Source of the DNA: Bradyrhizobium sp. AZCC 1693 | Lineage (GTDB): Bacteria > Pseudomonadota > Alphaproteobacteria > Rhizobiales > Xanthobacteraceae | Assembly (NCBI RefSeq): GCF_036924745.1 | Contig: NZ_JAZHSD010000001.1 | Span: 4,402,001 to 4,466,000 of the forward strand | Reading direction: 5' to 3' | Length of the DNA: 64,000 bases | Shown: positions 8,294-17,471 of the stretch, piece after piece | Position numbering within the stretch: position 1 is the first letter of the stretch | How the letters are laid out: the number at the start of each line of letters is the position of its first letter | Notes under the pieces: generated by a model | Told to the model about the DNA's origin: nothing | Database searches by the model: none | What the model saw: only the letters and a program-made list of their open reading frames with translations | Program-made: the position numbers and the translations under genes

Positions 8294-9501
8294 CACCCTG
8301 CCGCCTTCTTCAACTGATTACCCGACAGCGCGACGCAGGCGCGCTCGAGCATCTGAACGGACTCGTCGATCTCGGCCTCGGTCACGATCAACGGCGCCAG
8401 GAACCGCACCACATTGTCGCCGGCGCCGACGGTGAGCAATTTCTCGCCGCGCAGTGCATTGACGAGGTCGCCCGACGGCACCACGGCCTTGACGCCCACC
8501 AGGAGTCCCTCGCCGCGCACTTCCGAGAGCACGGCGGGATAACGATCGACCACGGAGGCCAGTTTCTGCTTCAGCAGCAGCGACATCTTCTGCACGTGAT
8601 CGAAGAAGCCGGGCTTCAACATCACGTCGAGTACAGCATTGGCGGCCGCGATCGCCAGCGGATTGCCGCCAAAGGTCGAGCCGTGCGAGCCCGGCGTCAT
8701 GCCGGAAGCGGCTTCCGCGGTGGCAAGCACTGCGCCGATCGGAAAGCCGCCGCCGAGCGCTTTCGCCAGCGACATCACATCCGGCGTCACGCCGACGCGC
8801 TTGTAGGCGAAGAGATCGCCGGTGCGGCCCATGCCGGTCTGCACCTCGTCGAACGCCAGCAGCAGGCCGTGCTCGTCGCAGAGCTGGCGCAGCGCCTTGA
8901 AGAAGGATTGCGGCGCCGAGCGCACACCGCCCTCGCCCTGCACCGGCTCGATCAGAATGCCCGCGGTGTGCGGCCCGATCGCCTTCTTCACCGCTTCGAG
9001 ATCGCCGTGCGGCACCTGGTCAAAGCCGTCCATCGGCGGCCCAAAACCTTCGAGATATTTGGCGGAGCCGGTTGCGGCGAGCGTGCCGAGCGTGCGGCCG
9101 TGGAACGCGCCCTCGAAGGTGATGAGCCGATAGCGTTCGGGATGACCCTTGGAGAATTGATAGCGGCGCACGACCTTGATCACGCCTTCCATCGCTTCCG
9201 CACCGGAATTGCAGAAGAACACGAGGTCGGCAAAGCTCTGTTCGCACAACCGCGCGGCAAGCTTCTCGCCATCCGGGCTCTTGAACAGGTTCGACATGTG
9301 CCAGAGTTTTGTCGACTGTTCCTGCAGCGCCTTGATCAGATGCGGATGGCAGTGACCCAGCGCATTGACCGCGACGCCCGAGGTGAAGTCGAGATAGCGC
9401 TCGCCATTGGTCGCGGTCAGCCAGCAGCCCTCGCCGCTTTCGAAGCCGAGATCGACCCTGGCAAAGACGGGGAGCAGATGCGACGTGGCGCTATTGGTCA
9501 T
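8293..9501 (-). CDS. argD: Acetylornithine aminotransferase
   Basis: 402 aa class-III PLP aminotransferase converting N-acetylglutamate semialdehyde to acetylornithine in arginine synthesis. It contains [11 protein letters not shown] (PLP phosphate binding), [15 protein letters not shown] and [11 protein letters not shown] with the Schiff-base lysine at about 247. I chose ATG 9501 ([10 protein letters not shown]), which gives family-typical length; reading further upstream adds about 110 non-homologous residues through the leader. The promoter region contains a strong hairpin at 9599-9625. Confidence 0.95.
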   Translation of the reverse strand: MTNSATSHLLPVFARVDLGFESGEGCWLTATNGERYLDFTSGVAVNALGHCHPHLIKALQEQSTKLWHMSNLFKSPDGEKLAARLCEQSFADLVFFCNSGAEAMEGVIKVVRRYQFSKGHPERYRLITFEGAFHGRTLGTLAATGSAKYLEGFGPPMDGFDQVPHGDLEAVKKAIGPHTAGILIEPVQGEGGVRSAPQSFFKALRQLCDEHGLLLAFDEVQTGMGRTGDLFAYKRVGVTPDVMSLAKALGGGFPIGAVLATAEAASGMTPGSHGSTFGGNPLAIAAANAVLDVMLKPGFFDHVQKMSLLLKQKLASVVDRYPAVLSEVRGEGLLVGVKAVVPSGDLVNALRGEKLLTVGAGDNVVRFLAPLIVTEAEIDESVQMLERACVALSGNQLKKAAG

Positions 9502-10004
9502 GGCGATCACAAAAGGTTTGCACTGAAGGTAAGACCTGCCGCGGAGCACACGCGTGCATTGGCGCGAACGCGGCAACGGCCGGTCTTGCGAAAACGAAAC
9601 GTGCCGCCTCTTAAGGGCGGCACGTGCGAGGTATTCTATGTGGGCGGGGGGCGCTGTCAACACGCCACGAAGCCGCCTTTCCTGCACCGCAAGATTAAGG
9701 AAATCCGTAAGATTGCGGTGTGGTGGAAAACACGCAGTGCAATGCCTAGATGTCGGAACATGTGGACGCGCGGGCCCGGACTCTTGCGCCCGAGTCACGC
9801 CATATTGTAGCGTTTGGGCTGTCGGGTACGACATCTCGTGCGGCAGTTCTGATCCCTAGAGTCCATTTTGTACGGCGTAAACGTTCGGGCGCGGTTTTCG
9901 CGCCCGGCGAGGGCTAAGGGATTCTGACCGCAGGGATTTTTGAGACGAATGACGTCGCCAGCGCTGCCCCTGATTGGCCGGCGCGATGCGAAGGGAAGAA
10001 TGCG
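9502..10004. other. Divergent argD/gcrA intergenic region (503 bp)
   Basis: No gene is supported here. It holds a 10-bp stem-loop at 9599-9625, an imperfect inverted repeat CACCGCAA (9685-9692)/TTGCGGTG (9713-9720), and GAGTC sequences, which are GANTC methylation sites, including one at 9859-9863. GANTC is the CcrM site recognised by GcrA-type regulation. The region must contain promoters for both argD (minus) and gcrA (plus), but I cannot place -10/-35 elements confidently. Confidence 0.6.
9590..9625 (-). terminator. Hairpin with T-rich tail in the argD leader
   Basis: ACGTGCCGCC (9599-9608) pairs perfectly with GGCGGCACGT (9616-9625) around a 7-nt loop. On the minus strand it is followed by TTTCGTTTT. 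It lies about 98 nt before the argD ATG, so it could be an attenuator or the end of an upstream transcript. No leader peptide is evident. Confidence 0.5.
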
Positions 10005-10514
10005 ATGACGGTATTGACCTGGTCCGACGATCGCGTCGAGCAACTGAAAAAGCTCTGGGAAGCCGGATTATCGGCCAGCCAGATCGCCGCGGAACTCGGA
10101 AATGTGACGCGAAACGCTGTGATCGGCAAAGTGCACCGGCTGGGCCTGTCCGGCCGCGCCAAGAGCCCCTCCTCGGCGGCCCCGCGGCAGCGCAAGGCGC
10201 GCCCGGCGCAACAGATGATGCGGGTGTCGCGCCCGGTCTCGCGCGGCAACACCGCGCTTGCGCACGCCTTCGAGGTCGAGATGGAGCCGGATCCGATCGC
10301 CTTCGACAACGTGGTGCCGATGAGCCAGCGGCTGTCGCTGCTCGAACTGAACGAGGCGACCTGCCACTGGCCGGTCGGCGATCCCTCGAGCCCGGAATTC
10401 TTCTTCTGCGGCGGCAGGGCGCTTACCGGCCTGCCCTATTGCGCGCACCACTCGCGCATCGCCTATCAGCCCGCCGCCGACCGGCGGCGGCAGGCGCCGA
10501 AGCAGACAAGGTAA
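10005..10514 (+). CDS. gcrA: GcrA cell-cycle regulator
   Basis: 169 aa GcrA family. The N-terminal TWSDDRVEQLKKLWEAGLSA and VTRNAVIGKVHRLGLSGR are the DNA-binding helix-turn-helix (residues 4-48). The middle is basic and low complexity. The C-terminal domain has the conserved ATCHWPVGDP, FFFCGG and PYCAHHSRIAY segments that contact sigma-70. GcrA controls cell-cycle genes in alphaproteobacteria at CcrM-methylated GANTC promoters. ATG 10005 is preceded by AAGGGAAG. It is monocistronic, followed by a repeat unit that separates it from phoB. Confidence 0.96.
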   Translation: MTVLTWSDDRVEQLKKLWEAGLSASQIAAELGNVTRNAVIGKVHRLGLSGRAKSPSSAAPRQRKARPAQQMMRVSRPVSRGNTALAHAFEVEMEPDPIAFDNVVPMSQRLSLLELNEATCHWPVGDPSSPEFFFCGGRALTGLPYCAHHSRIAYQPAADRRRQAPKQTR

Positions 10515-10532
10515 GGGCACGCGGCAGCAGTT

Positions 10533-10655
10533 GTCGTCCCTGCGAACGCAGGGACCCATAACCACAGGCGTTCGTGGTTATGTCACGCTGGGGCTCCAGC
10601 GCATTTCAACAATCGAGATTTGTGGTTATGGGTCCCCGCGTTCGCGGGGACGACG
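10533..10655. repeat. Paired inverted REP element, unit C
   Basis: Left copy from 10533 (GTCGTCCCTGCG core, then CCCATAACCAC) and inverted right copy (GTGGTTATGGGTCC, with GC changes in the core) ending at 10655. It lies between the convergent ends of gcrA and phoB and could serve as a bidirectional terminator. Confidence 0.9.
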
Positions 10656-10682
10656 ATGGAGTGCGGGTGACGCGCTGGAGCC

Positions 10683-11387
10683 TTACGGCTCCACCTTCGC
10701 AAACCGGTCATCCAGCGCATAACCCGCGCCGCGCACGGTGCGGATCGGGTCCTGCTCGCGGCCGGGATTGAGCAGTTTGCGCAGACGGCCGATATGGACG
10801 TCGACGGTGCGCTCGTCGATATAGATGTCGCGGCCCCAGACGCTGTCGAGCAATTGCTCGCGGCTGAAGACGCGGCCGGGATGTTCGAGGAAAAATTCCA
10901 GCAAGCGGTACTCGGTCGGGCCGAGATCGATCTGGCGGCCCGAACGCGCGACGCGGCGTTTCTCGCGATCCAGTTCGATGTCGCCATAGGTGAGCACCGT
11001 GGCGAGCCGCTCGGGGCTTGCGCGCCGCAACAGGCCCTTCACCCGCGCCAGCAGTTCCGGCACCGAGAACGGTTTTACGATGTAATCGTCGGCGCCGGTC
11101 GCCAGGCCCCGCACCCGCTCGCTCTCCTCGCCGCGTGCCGTGAGCATGATGATCGGCAATTGCTTGGTCTCCGGCCGGGCGCGCAGGCGGCGGCAGAGCT
11201 CGATGCCGGACAGCCCCGGCAGCATCCAGTCGAGCACGACGAGATCGGGCACGCGCTCCTTCAGCCGCGTATCCGCATCGTCGCCGCGGCCGACGGTTTC
11301 GACCTCATAGCCTTCGGCGTCGAGGTTGTAGCGCAACAGCGTGGTCAGCGCTTCCTCGTCCTCGACCACCATAATGCGCGCGCTCAT
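10683..11387 (-). CDS. phoB: Phosphate regulon response regulator
   Basis: 234 aa OmpR-family response regulator. The receiver domain has the acidic pair near residues 10-11, phospho-acceptor Asp at about 53 (VVLDWMLPG) and the switch lysine in VKPFSVPEL. The C-terminal winged helix has RTVDVHIGRLRKLL. Phosphorylated by PhoR under phosphate starvation, it binds PHO boxes. ATG 11387 (MSARIMVVEDE) was chosen by homology; the reading can extend 12 codons upstream. It is the last gene of pstSCAB-phoU-phoB, 10 bp after phoU. Confidence 0.96.
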   Translation of the reverse strand: MSARIMVVEDEEALTTLLRYNLDAEGYEVETVGRGDDADTRLKERVPDLVVLDWMLPGLSGIELCRRLRARPETKQLPIIMLTARGEESERVRGLATGADDYIVKPFSVPELLARVKGLLRRASPERLATVLTYGDIELDREKRRVARSGRQIDLGPTEYRLLEFFLEHPGRVFSREQLLDSVWGRDIYIDERTVDVHIGRLRKLLNPGREQDPIRTVRGAGYALDDRFAKVEP

Positions 11388-11397
11388 TCTGCTGTCC

Positions 11398-12114
11398 TCA
11401 AGTGTTCGGTACGGTGGTGGCAAACGTCGTCATGTCGCCCTTCGGGCGCTCGTCGAGCATCTGCTGACCCTCGATCATGTAGAACACGGTTTCGGCGATG
11501 TTGGTGGCGTGATCGCCGATCCGCTCGATGTTCTTGGCGCAGAACATCAAATGAATACAGAACGAGATGTTGCGCGGATCTTCCATCATGTAGGTCAGGA
11601 GTTCGCGGAACAGCGAGGTGCAGATGGCGTCGACTTCCTCGTCGCCCTTCCACACCGCCATCGCCGCCGGCAGATCGTGCGCCGCATAGGCGTCCAGCAC
11701 CGACTTGACCTGCGACAGCACCAGGTCGGTCATGTGTTCGAGGCCGCGCATCAGCTTGAGCGGCTGGAAATCGTTCTCCAGCGCCGCGACGCGCTTGCCC
11801 ATGTTCTTGGCGAGGTCGCCGATCCGTTCCAGATCGGTGGCGACCCGCATGGCGCCGACGATTTCGCGCAGGTCGATCGCCATCGGCTGGCGGCGGGCGA
11901 TGGTCAGCACCGCGCGTTCCTCGATCAGATGCTGCAGGCGGTCGATCTCGACGTCGGCGGCGACGACGCGCTTGCCAAGCGCTACGTCGCGACGGACCAG
12001 CGCGTCGACGGATTCGGTGATCATGCGCTCCGACAGGCCACCCATCTCGGCGACGAGACGGGTCAGTTCCTGGAGATCGCTGTCGAACGCCTTGGCGGTG
12101 TGTTCAGAACCCAT
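11398..12114 (-). CDS. phoU: Phosphate-signalling regulator PhoU
   Basis: 238 aa, two PhoU three-helix repeats (about 15-105 and 120-215) with the metal-binding motifs DLERIGDLAKN and NIERIGDHATN. PhoU links the Pst transporter to PhoR and keeps the regulon off when phosphate is plentiful. GAGGAGA lies just before ATG 12114. It is 11 bp after pstB in the operon. Confidence 0.97.
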   Translation of the reverse strand: MGSEHTAKAFDSDLQELTRLVAEMGGLSERMITESVDALVRRDVALGKRVVAADVEIDRLQHLIEERAVLTIARRQPMAIDLREIVGAMRVATDLERIGDLAKNMGKRVAALENDFQPLKLMRGLEHMTDLVLSQVKSVLDAYAAHDLPAAMAVWKGDEEVDAICTSLFRELLTYMMEDPRNISFCIHLMFCAKNIERIGDHATNIAETVFYMIEGQQMLDERPKGDMTTFATTVPNT

Positions 12115-12125
12115 GTGTTATCTCC

Positions 12126-12947
12126 TCAACCAAAACGGCCGGTGATGTAGTCCTGCGTGCGGCGATCGCCGGGCGAGGTGAAAATCTTGCTGGTGTCGTC
12201 GAACTCGATCAGTTCACCGAGATACATGAAGGCGGTCTTGTCGGAGACGCGGGCCGCCTGCTGCATGTTATGGGTGACGATCGCGATGGTGTAGTCCTCC
12301 GCCAGTTCCTGGATCAGCTCCTCGATCTTGGCGGTCGAGATCGGATCCAGCGCCGAGCACGGCTCGTCGAACAGGATCACCTCGGGCCGTACCGCAACCG
12401 TGCGGGCGATGCAGAGCCGCTGCTGCTGGCCGCCGGACAGCGACAGGCCGCTTGCATTCAGCTTGTCCTTGACCTCGTTCCACAGCGCGCCGCCGCGCAG
12501 CGCCTTCTCGACCCGGCCGTCCATCTCGGACTTGGAGATCTTTTCGTAGAGGCGGATACCGAAGGCGATGTTTTCGTAGATCGTCATCGGGAACGGCGTC
12601 GGCTTCTGGAACACCATGCCGACGCGGGCCCGCAGCAGATTGAGGTCGAGCTTGGGGTCGAGGATGTTGGTCTGGTCGAGCATCAATTGACCGGTCGCCT
12701 TCTGGCCGGGGTAGAGATCGTACATCCGGTTGAAGATCCGCAGCAGCGTGGATTTGCCGCAGCCGGACGGGCCGATGAAGGCGGTGACGCGGTTTGTGCC
12801 GAGCGTCAGGTTGATGTTCTTCAGCGCATGGTGCTCGCCATAGTAGAAGTTCAGGCCGCGCGCGGTCACCTTGGGCGCAGCCTCGGGCAGCGCCACCTGC
12901 GGAACGGGCCCGCTCGCGGAACTCACGGATACGGAGAGATCGGTCAT
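12126..12947 (-). CDS. pstB: Phosphate ABC transporter ATP-binding protein
   Basis: 273 aa ATPase of the high-affinity phosphate importer. Walker [10 protein letters not shown] is at about 59-67, the signature LSGGQQQR is followed by [20 protein letters not shown] (Walker B), and there is a downstream His switch in [12 protein letters not shown] 12947 (MTDLSV) overlaps the pstA stop by 4 bp. A much longer reading through pstA exists in this frame but is not coding. Confidence 0.97.
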   Translation of the reverse strand: MTDLSVSVSSASGPVPQVALPEAAPKVTARGLNFYYGEHHALKNINLTLGTNRVTAFIGPSGCGKSTLLRIFNRMYDLYPGQKATGQLMLDQTNILDPKLDLNLLRARVGMVFQKPTPFPMTIYENIAFGIRLYEKISKSEMDGRVEKALRGGALWNEVKDKLNASGLSLSGGQQQRLCIARTVAVRPEVILFDEPCSALDPISTAKIEELIQELAEDYTIAIVTHNMQQAARVSDKTAFMYLGELIEFDDTSKIFTSPGDRRTQDYITGRFG

Positions 12948-13789
12948 TTGGATGTCCTCTCGGCGCCGAGAATGCGCGCGCCAATATTCAGGGCAAGTAC
13001 GGTGAGCGTGATCAGCAAGGCCCCGCTCCAGGCGAGCTGCTTCCAGTAGACATAGGGGCTCTGCACGAAGTTGTTGATGGTGACGGGCAGGTTCGCCATC
13101 GTCTTGGTCATGTTCAGGCTGAAGAACTGGTTGGACAGCGCGGTGAACAGCAACGGCGCGGTCTCGCCGGCGACTCGGGCGGTGGCCAGCAGCACGCCGG
13201 TGATCAGGCCCGACCGCGCGGCACGATAGGCGATCCGCCGGATCACCAGCGAACGCGGCAGGCCGAGCGCGGAGGCCGCTTCGCGCAACGGGTTGGGCAC
13301 CAGTCCCAGCATGTCCTCGGTGGTGCGGACCACCACGGGGATCACGATCACGGCCAGCGCCAGACAGCCGGCGAAGGCCGAGAACCCGCCCATCGGCACC
13401 ACGATGGCGCCGTAGATGAACAGGCCGATGATGATCGAGGGCGCGCTGAGAAGAATATCGTTGATGAAGCGGATCACCGAGGTCAGCTTGTCGTGCTTGC
13501 CGTATTCGGCGAGATACGTGCCGGCGAACAGGCCGAGCGGCGCGCCGATGCCCACCCCGATCACGGTCATCATGATCGAGCCGATGATGGCGTTCCGAAG
13601 CCCGCCCTCGGTCGATCCGGGCGGCGGCGTATCCTGGGTGAAGACGGCGAGGTTGACGCCGGAAAGGCCGTTGTAGAACAGCGTGAACAGGATCAGCGCG
13701 AGCCATGTCACGCCGAACAAAGCGGCGCCGACGCACAGCGCGCGGATGATGGTGTCGAAGCGGCGGCGGGAGGCGTAGATCGGGTTCAT
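12944..13789 (-). CDS. pstA: Phosphate ABC transporter permease
   Basis: 281 aa inner-membrane permease with six hydrophobic segments and the EAA-type loop [20 protein letters not shown] near residues 165-190. It forms the phosphate channel with PstC. It starts one base after the pstC stop and overlaps pstB by ATGA, consistent with tight translational coupling. Confidence 0.97.
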   Translation of the reverse strand: MNPIYASRRRFDTIIRALCVGAALFGVTWLALILFTLFYNGLSGVNLAVFTQDTPPPGSTEGGLRNAIIGSIMMTVIGVGIGAPLGLFAGTYLAEYGKHDKLTSVIRFINDILLSAPSIIIGLFIYGAIVVPMGGFSAFAGCLALAVIVIPVVVRTTEDMLGLVPNPLREAASALGLPRSLVIRRIAYRAARSGLITGVLLATARVAGETAPLLFTALSNQFFSLNMTKTMANLPVTINNFVQSPYVYWKQLAWSGALLITLTVLALNIGARILGAERTSK

Positions 13790-13790
13790 G

Positions 13791-14789
13791 TCAGTTCCCC
13801 GCCTTCTTTTCCAGCCGCAGCAGCATCAGCCGCGCCGCGGCGAGCACGAAGAACGTCAGCACGAACAGCAGTAGCCCAAGCAGGATCAGGCCGGACTGAT
13901 GCAGGCCATCGCTTTCGGCGAACTCGGAAGCGATGGCGGCCGAGATCGTGGTGCCCGGCGCGAAGATCGAGGACTGGATCTTGAACGAATTGCCGATGAT
14001 GAAGGTCACCGCCATGGTCTCGCCGAGCGCGCGGCCGAGCGCCAGCATAATGCCGCCGATCACGCCGACCCGGGTGTAGGGAATGACGACGTTGCGGACG
14101 ACTTCCCAGGTGGTGCAGCCGACGCCATAGGCGGCTTCCTTCAAAACCGGCGGCACCGTCTTGAACACGTCGACCGAGATCGAGGTGATGAAGGGCAGCA
14201 CCATGATCGCCAGGATCAGCGACGCGTTGAACAGGCTGAGATAGGACGGGGGACCGGCGAAGATTGTGCCCAGCACCGGAACGCCGTCGAACACGCTGAT
14301 CATGAACGGCTGGAAGGTGTTGGCCAGGAACGGCCCGAGCACGAAGAAGCCCCACATGCCGTAGATGATCGAGGGGATGCCGGCGAGCAGCTCGACCGCA
14401 AGGCCGATCGGGCGGCGCAGCCAGAGCGGGCAGATCTCGGTCAAAAACACCGCGATGCCGAGGCCGACGGGGATCGCGATCATCATCGCGATCACGGAGG
14501 TGATCAGCGTGCCGTAGATCGGGCCGAGCGCACCCAGTACCGGCGGATCGGCCGACGGCGCCCAGCGCTGCGTCCACAGGAAGGCCGCGCCGTATTCCCT
14601 GATCGCAGGCCAGGCGCCGACGATGAGCGAAAGGATGATGCCGCCGAGGATGAGCAGAACCGAGATCGCGCAGGCGCGCGTGATCCAGTAGAAGGTGACG
14701 TCGCCGAGCTTGAACGCGCTGAGAGCCCTCGCGCGATCGTAGGGTCCGGCAGCTTCCATTACGTCGCTTTCAACCGCCATTTCCGCCAC
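13791..14789 (-). CDS. pstC: Phosphate ABC transporter permease
   Basis: 332 aa permease with about six transmembrane segments after a 35-residue cytoplasmic N-terminus, and the EAA loop [21 protein letters not shown] chose GTG 14789 because AGGGGA lies seven bases upstream. ATG 14780 (MAVESD) and ATG 14759 (MEAAGP) are alternatives. An unusual 184-bp gap with a dispersed repeat separates it from pstS. Confidence 0.93.
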   Translation of the reverse strand: MAEMAVESDVMEAAGPYDRARALSAFKLGDVTFYWITRACAISVLLILGGIILSLIVGAWPAIREYGAAFLWTQRWAPSADPPVLGALGPIYGTLITSVIAMMIAIPVGLGIAVFLTEICPLWLRRPIGLAVELLAGIPSIIYGMWGFFVLGPFLANTFQPFMISVFDGVPVLGTIFAGPPSYLSLFNASLILAIMVLPFITSISVDVFKTVPPVLKEAAYGVGCTTWEVVRNVVIPYTRVGVIGGIMLALGRALGETMAVTFIIGNSFKIQSSIFAPGTTISAAIASEFAESDGLHQSGLILLGLLLFVLTFFVLAAARLMLLRLEKKAGN

Positions 14790-14829
14790 GCTAGTCCCCT
14801 GTACTTCTACTCGATCTTGCTCGATCCGT

Positions 14830-14970
14830 CTCGTGCCCCGGATGCGACGCAGCGCGTAGCGATGCGTTGCTAAGCCGGGGCCCAATTGTCGAGTGACGCG
14901 TTCTTGAGACGCGTGGGTCCCGGCTCTGCGGCGCAGCGCAAAGGGCGCTGCACCGCGTCCGGGACAGGAG
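14830..14970. repeat. GTCCCGG-type palindromic repeat between pstS and pstC
   Basis: Two facing stem-loops: TGCCCCGGATGCGACGC with the mirror TTGCTAAGCCGGGGC (14834-14882), and GGGTCCCGGCTCTGCG with the mirror CGCGTCCGGGAC (14914-14965). The same family occurs at 25789-25916 between boxC and boxB. It may terminate or stabilise the pstS transcript so that more binding protein is made than permease. Confidence 0.75.
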
Positions 14971-14973
14971 ACC

Positions 14974-15984
14974 TCAGCTCTTGATCTCGGCCGACCAGGT
15001 CTTCTCGATCTGCTTGACGACCGAGTCCGGCATCGGGATGTAGTCGAGCTCTTCGGCCATCTTGTCGCCCTTCTCGAACGCCCATTTGAAGAACTTGACG
15101 GCTTCCTGAGACGCCGCCTTGTCGGTCGCATCCTTGTGCATCAGGATGAAGGTCGCGCCCGTGATCGGCCACGACGCGTCGCCGGGCTGGTCGGTCAGGA
15201 TGACGAAGTAGTTCTTGGCGCCGGCCCAGTCGGCATTGGCAGCCGCGGCCTGGAATGCGCCAATCGTCGGCTGCACAGTCTTGCCGGCCTTGTTGATCAT
15301 TGCGCCGTAGGTCAGCTTGTTCTGCTTGGCATAAGCATATTCGACATAGCCGATCGAATTCCTGGTCTGGCTGACATTGCCGGCAACGCCTTCGTTGCCC
15401 TTGGCGCCAACGCCCGTCGGCCACTCGACCGCGGTACCGGAGCCCGCCTTCGCCTTCCACTCGGCGTTGCTCTTCGAGAGGAAATCGGTCCAGATGAACG
15501 TGGTGCCGGAACCGTCCGAACGGCGCACCACCGTGATCGCGTCGGAGGGCAGCTTCACCTTGGGATTGAGCTTGGCAATCGCAGGATCGTCCCACTTCTT
15601 GACCTTGCCGAGATAGATGTCGCCGAGCAATTCGCCGGAAAAAACCAATTCGCCCGGCTTGATGCCTTCGAGGTTCACGACCGGCACCAGCGCGCCCATC
15701 GCCTGCGGCCATTGAATCATGCCTTCCTTTTCAAGCTGCTCCGGCTTGAGCGGCATGTCGCTGGCGCCAAACGTCACGGTCTTGGCCACGATCTGCTTGA
15801 TACCGGCGCCGGAACCGATCGACTGGTAGTTCAGACCGTTGCCGGTCTCCTTCTTGTAGGCGTCGGCCCACTTCGAATAGAGCGGAAACGGAAAGGTGGC
15901 GCCCGCGCCGGTGATATCGGCGGCGAAGGCCGACGTCGACGCGGCGACCAGGCCGGCGGCGACGATTGTCCTGAGGAAATTCAT
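14974..15984 (-). CDS. pstS: Periplasmic phosphate-binding protein
   Basis: 336 aa binding protein with signal peptide MNFLRTIVAAGLVAASTSAFA. The mature protein begins ADITGAGATFPFPLYSKWAD, typical of PstS. Phosphate-contacting motifs include SIGSGAGIKQI and RRSDGSGTTF. It is first in pstSCAB-phoU-phoB and is preceded by a PHO box about 98 bp upstream of the start. Confidence 0.97.
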   Translation of the reverse strand: MNFLRTIVAAGLVAASTSAFAADITGAGATFPFPLYSKWADAYKKETGNGLNYQSIGSGAGIKQIVAKTVTFGASDMPLKPEQLEKEGMIQWPQAMGALVPVVNLEGIKPGELVFSGELLGDIYLGKVKKWDDPAIAKLNPKVKLPSDAITVVRRSDGSGTTFIWTDFLSKSNAEWKAKAGSGTAVEWPTGVGAKGNEGVAGNVSQTRNSIGYVEYAYAKQNKLTYGAMINKAGKTVQPTIGAFQAAAANADWAGAKNYFVILTDQPGDASWPITGATFILMHKDATDKAASQEAVKFFKWAFEKGDKMAEELDYIPMPDSVVKQIEKTWSAEIKS

Positions 15985-16081
15985 GGTTGGTCTCCATCTG
16001 GTGAGCGAAGCGCCTGTTGCGCCCGATCGCGCTCACGTGCCGCTCATCTAGGAGCGGTCGATAGAGCTTTTACGAAGGTTC

Positions 16082-16099
16082 GATGACAGTTGGATGACA
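16082..16099 (-). promoter_or_regulatory. PHO box upstream of pstS
   Basis: On the minus strand two identical heptamers TGTCATC are separated by four bases (CAAC), giving the 11-bp repeat period of a PhoB-binding PHO box. It lies in the phoR-pstS gap, about 98 bp from the pstS ATG, and overlaps nothing coding. Confidence 0.85.
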
Positions 16100-16126
16100 T
16101 AATCAAGCGATTGAAATCGCGTGGAT

Positions 16127-17428
16127 TTAATGCGCTGACGGGGTCTTGGTCTGGGGAAAACACGCAGTAAAGACCGCGCCGTTTTTCGGCACGCTTTCGA
16201 TCAAAAGCCGGCCGCGATGGCGGTTAAGAATATGTTTCACCAAGGATAAACCGAGGCCGGTTCCACCCTGCGCGCGGCTGTCGCCGACATCGACCCGGTA
16301 GAAGCGTTCGGTCAGCCGCGGCAGGTGTTCCGGCGCGATGCCGGGGCCGAAATCCCGCACCATGATCCGGACTTCCGGCGCGCCCTCGCTGGACGTGGCC
16401 TGGGTCAGGGAGACGATCACCCGCCCGCCGGACGCGCCATATTTGAGCGCGTTCTCGATCAGGTTTTCAAACAGCCGCAGCAGTTCCTCGCGGTCGCCCG
16501 CGATCGCGACCTGTGCGGTGGGCAGGTCGATCTCGATTTCGACCTGGCGTTCCCGGGCCAGCGGCTCCAGTCCGTCGGCGACCTGGCGAATGATCGGCAC
16601 GATATCGACGCAGGCGTCGGGCCGGACATGGGCCGACAATTCGACCCGCGACAGCGACAGCAGATCGTCGATCAGCCGTGCCATCCGCGTCGCCTGCGTA
16701 TGCATGATCGACAGGAAGCGTTCGCGCGCCTTGGCGTCCTCCTTGGCCGGCCCCTGCAGCGTATCGATGAAACCCGACAACGCCGCGAGCGGCGTGCGCA
16801 GTTCGTGGCTGGCATTGGCGACGAAATCGGCGCGCATTTCCTCGACCCGCCGGAGCGGCGTCTGGTCGTGGAAGGTCATCAGCATGCATTTCTCGGTGCC
16901 GCCGAACAGCGTCGGCACCGGCACCGGCGTGATGATCAGTTCCATCCAGCGGTCGACCGGCACCTGGTCGAGATAGGTCGCCCGGCGTGGTTCGGTGGTC
17001 GCGATCGCCTCGCGCAGCGCGGTGATGATTTCGGGAGAGCGCAGCGCGAACTGGGCGAGTTCGTTCTTGCGCAGCGCAGGCGCGAGCTGCGCGGCCGCCG
17101 CGTTGAGATGCAGGACGCGGCCGGCGCGGTCGAGCAGCACGGCCGGATCCGGCATGCCGGCAACGACGGCGCTGACGGCGGCAGACTCGACCGGGCTGAC
17201 GGCGCGGACATCGTCACGGGAGACCGCCACATGATGCAGCCGCCACGGCACCAGCGCCGCGGCGGCAATACAGATGAAAACCGCCACGGCGCGCGCCAGC
17301 GAGAGATCGGCCAGCACCACGAGCGCGCAAAGCGCGAGGCCGGCGGCGAGCAGAATGATCGCCGAATGCCGCAACCGGTCCGGCCACGGCGCAAAGAACG
17401 AGGAAGAGCTGGAATCGTCAATCGCCAT
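16127..17428 (-). CDS. phoR: Phosphate regulon sensor kinase
   Basis: 433 aa membrane histidine kinase. Two hydrophobic segments (about 21-41 and 46-62) are followed by a PAS-like region, the HisKA box NASHELRTPLAAL with the phospho-His at about 208, and an HATPase domain (NLIENALKYG, RDFGPGIAP, GGTGLGLSLVKHI). It has no large periplasmic sensor domain, as in other PhoR proteins that sense through PstSCAB-PhoU. The start is uncertain: ATG 17428 (MAIDDSS) is chosen, while ATG 17503 has a better-spaced GAGG but overlaps no known domain. It reads toward pstS on the same strand. Confidence 0.9.
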   Translation of the reverse strand: MAIDDSSSSSFFAPWPDRLRHSAIILLAAGLALCALVVLADLSLARAVAVFICIAAAALVPWRLHHVAVSRDDVRAVSPVESAAVSAVVAGMPDPAVLLDRAGRVLHLNAAAAQLAPALRKNELAQFALRSPEIITALREAIATTEPRRATYLDQVPVDRWMELIITPVPVPTLFGGTEKCMLMTFHDQTPLRRVEEMRADFVANASHELRTPLAALSGFIDTLQGPAKEDAKARERFLSIMHTQATRMARLIDDLLSLSRVELSAHVRPDACVDIVPIIRQVADGLEPLARERQVEIEIDLPTAQVAIAGDREELLRLFENLIENALKYGASGGRVIVSLTQATSSEGAPEVRIMVRDFGPGIAPEHLPRLTERFYRVDVGDSRAQGGTGLGLSLVKHILNRHRGRLLIESVPKNGAVFTACFPQTKTPSAH

Positions 17429-17471
17429 GGCGCAGGCTTTTTCCTCTAATCGCGAAGCCCCCGCCGCGTCA

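Noticed and set aside
9502..9834. Upstream extension of argD by about 110 residues
   Set aside because: The added residues are Arg/Pro/Cys-rich, match no family domain and run through the leader hairpin. ATG 9501 gives the normal ArgD length.
12948..13736. Extension of the pstB frame through pstA
   Set aside because: pstB homology starts at MTDLSV with its own ribosome site, and the extension is out-of-frame pstA sequence.
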